NCBI GenBank assembly: GCA_003565155.1
Contig: PXDB01000017.1
Location: 1-50,390, forward strand
Origin: Nitriliruptoraceae bacterium
GTDB lineage: Bacteria; Actinomycetota; Nitriliruptoria; Nitriliruptorales; Nitriliruptoraceae
DNA length: 50,390 nt
Direction of reading: 5' to 3'
A program made the translations under genes and the position numbers. Shown here piece by piece: positions 44,089-50,390 of this stretch. Position 1 is the stretch's first letter. Every line of letters begins with the position of its first letter. A model generated the notes under the pieces. It was not told the origin of the DNA. It worked only from the letters and a program-made list of their open reading frames with translations, and did no database searches.

Positions 44089-44094
44089 TAGGCT
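44089..44094 (+). promoter_or_regulatory. Possible -10 element for the symporter gene
   Basis: TAGGCT lies 22 bases after the last PHO-box unit with no good -35, the arrangement expected of an activator-dependent promoter. The hexamer match is only moderate. Transcription would start near 44101, leaving a leader of about 70 bases. Confidence 0.3.
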
Positions 44095-44172
44095 GTGTGT
44101 TCTGCCAACATACGGCCGAACGGCGGACGCACGGACGGGACCTCGCGCTCCGCCCACGTGGTGGAGCCACTG

Positions 44173-45318
44173 GTGGACCGAGAAGACCGGGCGCTGCGGC
44201 GTCACCGTGAGCTACCCAACGCCGTGCGTGGCGTCCTCGTCCTCCTCCTGCTGTACGCCTTCCTCGTCGGCGTGGCGCTCCTCGAGGTCGGTATCGCCGA
44301 ACTGGGCGAGGGCTTCACGACCGGTCTGCTCGACCAGGTCGCCAACCCGCTGTCGGGCCTGTTCGCCGGGCTCCTGTTCACCGTGCTGGTCCAGTCCTCC
44401 TCGGTGTCGACCGCGACCATCGTCGGGCTGGTCGGCGCCGGCACGGTCCCCCTCGACCTCGCCGTCCCCATGGTGATGGGTGCCAACATCGGTACCACCG
44501 TCACCAACACCCTCGCGGCGCTGGGCAACATCCGGCGGCCGCGGGAGTTCCAGCTCGGCTTCTCCGCCGCCCTGCTGCACGACTTCTTCAAGCTGATGGC
44601 CGTCGCCATCCTGCTGCCCCTGGAGGTGGCAACCGGCTGGCTGGTGCGCAGCTCCACCTGGCTTACCGGTCTGCTCCGCGGCACCGAGGTGAGCGAGGTC
44701 GGCACGAGCCCGATCCGCAGCGCCGTGCGGCTGCCCGTGGACACCATTACCGACCTTGTGCACGGCATCGGCATGATCGACGTGCTGGTGGCCATCGTCC
44801 TGCTGGGGCTCGGTCTGGGACTGATCTTCGGCGCCCTGGGGATGCTGACCAAGAACATGCGCCAACTGGTGGCCGGCGGGCTCCAGAAGGCGATGAACAC
44901 CGTCATCGGCAAGGGCGGCGGCTCGCTCGGGATCGTCGTGGGCGTGATCGTCACCGTCGCGGTCCAGTCCTCCTCGATCGTCACGGCCATCCTGGTGCCG
45001 CTGGTGGCCGCGGGGGTGCTGACCCTGCGCAACGCCTACCCGGTGACCCTCGGCGCCAACATCGGCACGACCGTGACCGCACTGCTGGCCTCCCTGGCGG
45101 TGCTCAGACCGGAGGGTCTGACCATCGCCCTGGTCCACACCTTGTTCAACCTGGTCGCGATCGCCATCATCTACCCGGTCCCGGTGATCCGTGACCTGCC
45201 GCTGAAGGCGTCGGTGTGGATGGCGCGGGTGGCCACCGAGCACCGCACGCTGGTGCTGGCCTACGTGATCGGCGCGTTCATCGTCATCCCGCTGCTGGGC
45301 GTGTTCCTACTCGGCTGA
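44173..45318 (+). CDS. Na+/phosphate symporter, NptA/PNaS family
   Basis: Two inverted QSSS repeats, the family hallmark, are present: VLVQSSSVSTATIVGLVGAG and VAVQSSSIVTAILVPLVAAG, each followed by an ANIGTT block (MGANIGTTVTNTLAAL, LGANIGTTVTALLASL). About nine membrane helices are predictable over 381 residues. It imports inorganic phosphate with sodium. GTG at 44173 is chosen, since GGAG lies six bases upstream and MDREDRALRRHRELPNAVRG leads directly into the first helix; the frame is open to 44095 without better starts. It has no fused PhoU domain, but a separate PhoU-like gene follows 18 bases later. PHO-box-like repeats lie upstream. Confidence 0.93.
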   Translation: MDREDRALRRHRELPNAVRGVLVLLLLYAFLVGVALLEVGIAELGEGFTTGLLDQVANPLSGLFAGLLFTVLVQSSSVSTATIVGLVGAGTVPLDLAVPMVMGANIGTTVTNTLAALGNIRRPREFQLGFSAALLHDFFKLMAVAILLPLEVATGWLVRSSTWLTGLLRGTEVSEVGTSPIRSAVRLPVDTITDLVHGIGMIDVLVAIVLLGLGLGLIFGALGMLTKNMRQLVAGGLQKAMNTVIGKGGGSLGIVVGVIVTVAVQSSSIVTAILVPLVAAGVLTLRNAYPVTLGANIGTTVTALLASLAVLRPEGLTIALVHTLFNLVAIAIIYPVPVIRDLPLKASVWMARVATEHRTLVLAYVIGAFIVIPLLGVFLLG

Positions 45319-45336
45319 TCCTCAGGGAGGCCAACC

Positions 45337-46002
45337 ATGGCGTTCGGCTTCAAGCGCAGCAAGACCACCGACGACCGGCTCGACAACATCGAGGCGACCA
45401 TCCAGCGCATGCTGGCTGACGACCGGGTGGTGTTCGATCTCGCCATGTCGGGGCTGGTGGACGGTGTGGACTGGAAGGGCGTCAAGCGCGAGATCAAGGC
45501 CACGGACCAGCGGGTCAACGACGGGGAACGGGAGATCCGCCGGGACCTCGTCGTCCACGCCAGCGTCGTCGGCGCCATCGACACCCCGGCGATCCTGGTC
45601 TACATGTCCATCGTCAAGGACATCGAGCGGATCGGGGACTACGGCAAGAACCTCCGCGACCTCGCGAAGGACGGGGTCGACCTGCAGGAGTTCCCAGCGT
45701 GGAAGGAGGTCCGCACCGAGGTGTCCCAGATGATCGGTGACACCGCCGAGGTGTTCGCGGAGCGTGACGACGAGCGTGCCCGCCGGCTGCTGGCCAGGGG
45801 CGACGAGCTGCTCGATGAGTTCGATCGCGTGGTCTCGGAGTTGGTCCGCGGCGACGACGACCGTCCCTACGCCGTCGGCCGGGCCCTCGCCGCGCGCTAC
45901 ATCAAGCGCATCGTCGCGCACCTGACCAACGTGCTGTCCGCGGTGGTGATGCCGATCGACCGGCTCGACTACTTCGACGAGGACCCAGAGGACCGCGAGT
46001 AG
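45337..46002 (+). CDS. PhoU-domain protein
   Basis: The 221-residue, all-helical protein has a PhoU-type second half: VYMSIVKDIERIGDYGKNLRDLA with the conserved acidic metal-binding E/D pattern, and AARYIKRIVAHLTNVLSAVV near the end. The N-terminal 60 residues are more diverged. GGGAGG lies six bases before the ATG. Its place directly behind the symporter, not behind a PstSCAB transporter, suggests that it gates or regulates this symporter, similar to the PhoU domains fused to other PNaS proteins. It converges with the anti-sigma gene, leaving four bases between stops. Confidence 0.9.
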   Translation: MAFGFKRSKTTDDRLDNIEATIQRMLADDRVVFDLAMSGLVDGVDWKGVKREIKATDQRVNDGEREIRRDLVVHASVVGAIDTPAILVYMSIVKDIERIGDYGKNLRDLAKDGVDLQEFPAWKEVRTEVSQMIGDTAEVFAERDDERARRLLARGDELLDEFDRVVSELVRGDDDRPYAVGRALAARYIKRIVAHLTNVLSAVVMPIDRLDYFDEDPEDRE

Positions 46003-46006
46003 TTGC

Positions 46007-46750
46007 TCACGGCTCGTCGCTGACCCGCTCCGACACCAGCCGGACCTCGAGCACCACCGGCCCCTGCGGCTCCTGCTGGCTGGTGCCGACCTCACGGGTG
46101 ATGGTCAGCTCCCTGGCCCCGTCGGTCTCCAGCGACGCTGCGACCGCGCCATCGTCGAGCTCACCGGGTCCGGCCAGCACCCGGGGTGGCGTCTGGTCGG
46201 GGTCAGGGGCACCACTGAACCAGGCGACGAGCCGCTCGTCCGCACCCAGCTCCTCCAGACCCGCCAGCGTCACCGTGATGGTGCTGCCGTCGGTCACGAC
46301 CCGACCCAGGGCACCTTCGTGGGTGGTGGCGTCCAACTCGACCCCGCTCGCCAACCGCTGCAACGCATCACCCTGGGCCTCCACCACGCCGAGGTGGACG
46401 TCAGCGGTGCTGCGCAGGTGGAGGTTCCAGAAGGCCATGCCGACGGCCAGCGCGAGCACGACCACCACCGCGACCGTCACGTGGCCGACACCGATACGGG
46501 GACGGCGCGGATCCTCACCTTCCGGCGGGCCCTCCCGAGGGGCAACCTCGGTGCGGACAGGTGCCCGCGTGCGTTCCTCGCGCTCCGCTGCCGCGAGGTC
46601 GTCGGCGATGCTGTGGAGCTCGGCGACCCGCGAGCGGCACTCGCCACAGCTGTGCAGGTGGTTGCGGAAGTCCGCCGACTGCCGTGGGGACAGGCCGCCG
46701 AGCACATGCCCGACCGCCATCTCCTCGTACCGACCGTGCCCGCTCACCAT
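46007..46750 (-). CDS. Transmembrane anti-sigma factor (ZAS, RskA-like), no sigma gene alongside
   Basis: The N-terminal ZAS domain has the zinc motif H31xxxC35xxC38 in NHLHSCGECRS, one membrane helix (about 91-110, VTVAVVVVLALAVGMAFWNL) and an extracytoplasmic domain resembling RskA anti-sigma-K C-termini (DGSTITVTLAGLEEL, ERLVAWFSGAPDP, ARELTITREVG). Such proteins hold an ECF sigma factor at the membrane until proteolysis. No sigma gene is in the window, which is unusual since they are normally adjacent. ATG at 46750 has no clear Shine-Dalgarno; the neighbouring GTG 46747 is possible. Its stop lies four bases from the convergent PhoU gene. Confidence 0.85.
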   Translation of the reverse strand: MVSGHGRYEEMAVGHVLGGLSPRQSADFRNHLHSCGECRSRVAELHSIADDLAAAEREERTRAPVRTEVAPREGPPEGEDPRRPRIGVGHVTVAVVVVLALAVGMAFWNLHLRSTADVHLGVVEAQGDALQRLASGVELDATTHEGALGRVVTDGSTITVTLAGLEELGADERLVAWFSGAPDPDQTPPRVLAGPGELDDGAVAASLETDGARELTITREVGTSQQEPQGPVVLEVRLVSERVSDEP

Positions 46751-46896
46751 GGCACGGCAGCGTACGCCGCTCACGGACCGTCGCGGCGCCGTGGCCGGCC
46801 AGCGCACCCGGTGCTGCGCTCCGACGCACCCGCGGACGGCGCGCTACCGGCTGCGTGCGCCGGCACGACGCCACCCGAGCGGGGCGGCGCGATCGC

Positions 46897-48144
46897 TCAG
46901 CACGGCGACCCGGAGAGGTACTGACGGGGGTTGACCGCGGATCCACCGACCCGGGTCTCGAGGTGGAGGTGTGGACCGGTGGTGTTGCCCGTCATGCCGA
47001 CGTAGCCGATGACCTGGCCCTGGGAGACCCGGGCACCCTGCCCGACGGCGAAACGGGACTGGTGGGCGTAGGCGCTGACCACGCCGTTGCCGTGATCGAT
47101 GAGGGTGATCTGGCCGTAGCCCCCCTGCCAGCCCGCGAAGATCACGCTACCACCACGGATGGCACGGATGGGGGTCCCCACCGGGGCGCCGAGGTCGATT
47201 CCGCGGTGCATCCTGCCCCACCGCGGGCCGTACTCCGAGGTCACCGGAGCGCACATCGGCCAGGCGTACCCGCCGCCGCTCGACGGCGCCGCTGCGCCCG
47301 AGCTGCCCGAGCCGCCCGATGCCGTGGCGCCGGAGCTGCTCGAGCCGCCCGAGGAGGACGTGCTGTCCTGCTGCTGGCGCGCCTGTTCCTGCTCCCGCCG
47401 ACGTTCCTCCGCCTGCTGCTGCTCGACCAGCGCCCGGAGATCCTCCTCGTCCGCCTCGAGGTCGTCGCGCTCGCCCTCCAGCTCCTCGGCGCGGGCCTGC
47501 GCGTCGGCGGCCGCAAGGGCCCGGGACTCCCGCAGCTCCTCCGCCTGCGCGAGCAGCTCCTCCTGTTCCGCGAGTTGCGCCTCCAGCTCGGCCTGTTCCT
47601 CCGCAACCACCTGTCGCTGTGCGTCCACGGCCACGGTCAGCGCATCGAGTCGCTCGAGATCGACCTGATCGCCGGCGAGCACCCGCTCCAACAGCTCCGT
47701 GCGCGCGATCACCTCGTCGGCTCCCTGCGCGTTCAGCAGGGTCTCGAAGGTCAGGCCCGGTCCCTGCTTGAACAGCCGCGCCACACGGTCGGTGAAGGCC
47801 TCCTCCAGCGCCGCGAGATCGGCCTCGATGCCGGCGAGTCGCCGTTCCGCGTCGCGGACCAGCACCCGCTGCTCCTCCACCGCGGCGGCGACGTCGTTCA
47901 CGACCTGCTCGAGCGCACGCAGGCGGGCGGTCGCCTCCTCGAGGTCGGCTTCAGCGTCCTCGGCCTCCTCCTGAGCCGCCTCCAACTCGTCCGCGATGCG
48001 TTCGAGGGCGGAACGTGCCTCCGCTAGTCGCTGCTCCACTGCGCTCTGCGCGTGCACCGGTCCCGCGACCGCCCCGAGCAACCCGGCGACGACCACGATG
48101 GCAGCGCCGACCAGCGAGACCGGGAGGGCGGACCGCGTCGGCAT
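46897..48144 (-). CDS. Secreted M23 (LytM/EnvC-like) peptidoglycan-binding protein with coiled coil
   Basis: A signal peptide (MPTRSALPVSLVGAAIVVVAG..., cleavage likely after VHA) is followed by a long coiled coil of Glu/Ala/Leu heptads (about 35-245), a Ser/Gly linker (about 250-285) and a C-terminal M23 domain with H313xxxD317 (MHRGIDLGAPVG), YAHQSRF (His361) and H392LH394 (GPHLHLETR). All zinc and catalytic residues are present, so it may be an active endopeptidase rather than only an amidase activator as EnvC is. 415 residues; ATG has GAGGT about six bases upstream. It ends with LSGSPC. It lies upstream of the anti-sigma gene and diverges from the VanW gene. Confidence 0.94.
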   Translation of the reverse strand: MPTRSALPVSLVGAAIVVVAGLLGAVAGPVHAQSAVEQRLAEARSALERIADELEAAQEEAEDAEADLEEATARLRALEQVVNDVAAAVEEQRVLVRDAERRLAGIEADLAALEEAFTDRVARLFKQGPGLTFETLLNAQGADEVIARTELLERVLAGDQVDLERLDALTVAVDAQRQVVAEEQAELEAQLAEQEELLAQAEELRESRALAAADAQARAEELEGERDDLEADEEDLRALVEQQQAEERRREQEQARQQQDSTSSSGGSSSSGATASGGSGSSGAAAPSSGGGYAWPMCAPVTSEYGPRWGRMHRGIDLGAPVGTPIRAIRGGSVIFAGWQGGYGQITLIDHGNGVVSAYAHQSRFAVGQGARVSQGQVIGYVGMTGNTTGPHLHLETRVGGSAVNPRQYLSGSPC

Positions 48145-48527
48145 CGTGAGACCTCGCGTGGATGGCGGACGGCTGTGGCCCAGGTGCGGCGGTGCGACCG
48201 GTGCGAACGGCTTCGGTCCCGATCGGGCAGCTGGGAGAGCTCCCGTAAGCCCAACGATCTGGTGGTCGCGGGTGTGGTGGTCGCGTGGCCGAGCGGTGCG
48301 ATGGCCCCGACCCCGTCCTCCCTCACCCGACGACGCCGCGCGCAACCTACCGCGTGGTCCCGGCCTCCTCGCTGCCGACCACGGCCGTCCGGACGGTCCG
48401 GTGGGCCGGGCGACGGGTCCGTGCACGGTCGCGCCGTAGGGGTGTGCTGCGCCTGCCCGAGGACCCCCTCCGATACTCTCGCCGGTCTGGCCTCTCCCCC
48501 TGGGGCCGCCCGCTCGGGGGTCTCGTG
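48145..48527. other. 383-bp divergent promoter region
   Basis: The gap lies between the divergent M23 and VanW genes. GATACT at 48472-48477 is a fair -10 for the VanW gene, with no clear -35. The minus-strand leader of the M23 gene was inspected for the c-di-AMP (ydaO) consensus typical of wall hydrolases; the required GTCAGCTNACCTCG-like block is missing. No small gene is supported. Confidence 0.4.
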
Positions 48528-50390
48528 ATGTCGGTCCGTTCCACCCTCTCCCAACCGAAGGCACGCCTCGGCGTCATCGCCGGCGGCGTGCTGCTGCTCG
48601 CTGTGCTGCTGCTCGCCACGCTGTGGATCACGCAACGGGACCAGGTGCTGCCCAACACCCGGGTGGTGGGGATCGACGTGTCGGGGATGACCGCGGAGGA
48701 GGTCACCGCCGCGCTCTCGGACGACATCGAGGCACGAGAGACCGACCCGATCACCTTCCGCTTCGAGGATGAGGAGCACGTCCTGATCCCCCGGGAGGTG
48801 GGCTACCGGGTCGACGCCGACGCGACGGCCGAGGCCGCCCTCGCCCGTGGGCGCGAGGGCCTTCCCGGCGACATCCTCACCCGCCTGGCGGCCTTCCGAC
48901 GCACCGCGGAGCTCGACCTGGTCGAGCACCGCGCCGCGGAGGACATCACCGAGTGGGTCGACGAGCTCGCCGATCAGCTCGACCGCGAGGAGATCCGTGG
49001 CGGCGTGGACATCGAGCCGGACGGCCCCGAGGTCCGCGTCACCGCCTCCCAGGGTGCGGTGACCGTCGATCGGGACTCGACGCTGCAACTGGCGACGGCT
49101 GCGCTGCGGATCCCCGGTCCCGAGACCTTCGACCTGCCCGCCGACACCACGATCCAGCCGATCGCCGACCAGGTGCTCGCCGACGCTGCGGCGGCCGTTG
49201 AGAACGCCCTGGAGGAGCCACTGGTACTGCGGGCCGACGACGCGAGCCTCGAGCTGACGCCGAGCGAGATCGCCGACCTGGTGGTCGTCGAGGAGGTGGG
49301 CACGCTGCCGGGCGACATCGACCTGGAGCTGGTCGTGCCCGTCGAGCGTGTCGAGGAGGAGCTGTCCGAGGTCGCCAGCGACCGCTTCGACAGCGCTCCG
49401 ACGTCCGCGTCCTACACCGCCAGCCGGACCCCCCCGACCACCTTCGACGCCCAGGCCGACGCCACCTTCCGGCCGGTGGGTGCCGACGTCGAGGTGGTGC
49501 CGGGCGAGCCAGGCCGCGCCTTCGACCCGGAGTTGGCGGCCACACAGCTCACAGAGCTGCTCCGGGCCGGCAACCGCGAGGCGGAGCTGCGCCTCGCGGA
49601 GATCGAGCCGGACTTCCCCACCTCGGTGGCGGAGGAGCTCCGTCCCACCCACGCCATCGGCACCTTCACGACCTACTACCAGGCCGGGCAGGTCCGCAAC
49701 CAGAACATCCAGCTGCTCGCCGACGTGATCGACGGCGCCCTGGTGCTTCCCGACGAACAGTTCTCCATCAACGAGATCTCCGGCGAACGCAGCTGCGAGA
49801 AGGGCTATCAACCCGCCGGCACCATCGTGCGCGGCGAGCTGGTCGACACCTGCGGGGGCGGGACCTCGCAGTTCGGCACCACCACCATGAACGCGGCCTT
49901 CTTCGCCGGGGTGCAACTCGACGAGTGGCGCGCGCACTCCTGGTACATCAGCCGCTACCCCATCGGCCGTGAAGCGACGCTCAACTACCCGGTGCTCGAC
50001 GTGAAGTTCACCAACAACACCGAGGGCGCGATCCTGGTCAAGACCGCGCACACCTCGACGTCGGTGACCGTGACCCTCTACGGGGTCCCCCGGGCCGAGG
50101 CGGTGGTCGCACGACACGGTCAGCGGTCACAGACACGGTCGTTCGAAGAGGAGAACCGCACCACCTCCGAGCTGTTCGAGGACGAGGAACGGGTCGTGCA
50201 GTCCGGGACCGACGGCTTCACGATCCAGGTGCGTCGCATCGTCGAGTTGGTCGGCGGCGGGACCGAGGAACGCACGATCACCACCACCTACGTCCCGCAG
50301 ACCCGGATCGTGGAGCGAGGGACCAGGTCGCGGCCAGGCGCATCATCGGCCGGGGACGAAGACGACGAAGACGACGAAGACGACGAGGAC
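48528..50390 (+). CDS. VanW-domain cell-wall protein with G5-like domain, 3' end missing
   Basis: 621 codons are visible with no stop before the right edge. A membrane helix (about 14-35, LGVIAGGVLLLAVLLLATLW) is followed by putative peptidoglycan-binding YoaR-type repeats (starting at VVGIDVSGMTAEEV, and IPREVGYRVD), a VanW domain (about 375-505: RNQNIQLLADVIDGALVLPDEQ in two halves, GTIVRGELVDTCGGGTSQF), a G5-like module (about 553-600) and an Asp/Glu tail (DEDDEDDEDDED) reaching the window edge. ATG 48528 is preceded by an in-frame GTG at 48525. Such proteins are exported and attached to the membrane; the reaction is unknown. The G5 module is shared with the L,D-transpeptidase in this window. 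Confidence 0.92.
   Translation, partial: MSVRSTLSQPKARLGVIAGGVLLLAVLLLATLWITQRDQVLPNTRVVGIDVSGMTAEEVTAALSDDIEARETDPITFRFEDEEHVLIPREVGYRVDADATAEAALARGREGLPGDILTRLAAFRRTAELDLVEHRAAEDITEWVDELADQLDREEIRGGVDIEPDGPEVRVTASQGAVTVDRDSTLQLATAALRIPGPETFDLPADTTIQPIADQVLADAAAAVENALEEPLVLRADDASLELTPSEIADLVVVEEVGTLPGDIDLELVVPVERVEEELSEVASDRFDSAPTSASYTASRTPPTTFDAQADATFRPVGADVEVVPGEPGRAFDPELAATQLTELLRAGNREAELRLAEIEPDFPTSVAEELRPTHAIGTFTTYYQAGQVRNQNIQLLADVIDGALVLPDEQFSINEISGERSCEKGYQPAGTIVRGELVDTCGGGTSQFGTTTMNAAFFAGVQLDEWRAHSWYISRYPIGREATLNYPVLDVKFTNNTEGAILVKTAHTSTSVTVTLYGVPRAEAVVARHGQRSQTRSFEEENRTTSELFEDEERVVQSGTDGFTIQVRRIVELVGGGTEERTITTTYVPQTRIVERGTRSRPGASSAGDEDDEDDEDDED

Noticed and set aside
48145-48300. 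Possible c-di-AMP riboswitch before the M23 gene
   Set aside because: GGGAGCTCTCCC looks superficially similar to part of ydaO, but the other conserved blocks are missing.
48024-50117. Open frame of about 697 codons on the minus strand
   Set aside because: It is antisense to the VanW gene, which shows VanW, G5 and membrane-anchor features; the antisense product is Arg/Gly/His-rich without family similarity.
1-50390. CRISPR arrays, insertion sequences, prophage or integrase genes
   Set aside because: No regularly spaced repeats, no transposase or integrase motifs, and composition is even throughout.

Overview
The window is a dense, very GC-rich stretch of a bacterial chromosome. Gene order, the frequency of GTG starts, the phosphatidylinositol-mannoside (PIM) lipid genes and the apt-relA-MBL-hisS-aspS-rarA-DUF948-alaS order all point to an actinobacterium. 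The type IV pilus genes beside aroE-mltG, an HD-domain protein inside the yajC-secDF operon and the absence of mycolate-type genes suggest a deep-branching class (Nitriliruptoria or Egibacteria-like). That placement is inference. I see no insertion sequence, prophage, CRISPR array or integron. Almost all genes up to about 43 kb lie on the minus strand, many joined by ATGA or GTGA overlaps.

Read in the direction of transcription (right to left), the minus-strand blocks are: a divergent cell-wall gene (M23 peptidase) and an anti-sigma factor (48.1-46.0 kb); tRNA-Val(CAC) and an L,D-transpeptidase with DUF348 and G5 domains (43.5-42.0 kb); thrS, a methyltransferase, a HIT protein, pgsA, a PIM acyltransferase and a pimA-like glycosyltransferase (41.8-35.3 kb), the same order as the mycobacterial PIM locus; a DUF3048 lipoprotein; pdxS-pdxT; adenosine deaminase; yebC, a five-PAS histidine kinase and ruvC-ruvA-ruvB; yajC, an HD-domain protein and secD-secF; apt, relA, a metallo-beta-lactamase-fold hydrolase, hisS, aspS, rarA, two small membrane proteins, alaS, ruvX, mltG and aroE; then the pilus block pilB, pilT, pilC and the start of a major pilin at the left edge. 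The plus strand carries an NptA-type Na+/phosphate symporter with a PhoU-like protein (44.2-46.0 kb) and, at the right edge, an unfinished VanW/G5 cell-wall protein.

The most interesting signals are regulatory. (1) The 243-bp leader before the pilin holds a GEMM-like (cyclic di-GMP-I) riboswitch candidate, and the adjacent pilus ATPases begin with tandem 24-residue MshEN repeats, the known c-di-GMP-binding module of such ATPases (degenerate in PilT). This suggests control of the pilus by c-di-GMP at both RNA and protein level. (2) Three 11-bp-spaced direct repeats matching the Streptomyces PHO box lie before the phosphate symporter. (3) Between tRNA-Val and that symporter is a small structured transcription-unit candidate: a long leader hairpin, a near-perfect Shine-Dalgarno, a 15-codon reading frame ending inside a hairpin loop, and a 16-bp terminator-like stem. 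(4) relA has no ATG, GTG or TTG that would include its conserved-looking N-terminus; a CTG start is the best fit. (5) A 767-bp gene-free gap upstream of add holds two copies, in opposite orientation, of one near-palindrome.

Terminator-like hairpins here lack U-tracts, as is usual in high-GC actinobacteria, so those calls rest on stem quality and position only.
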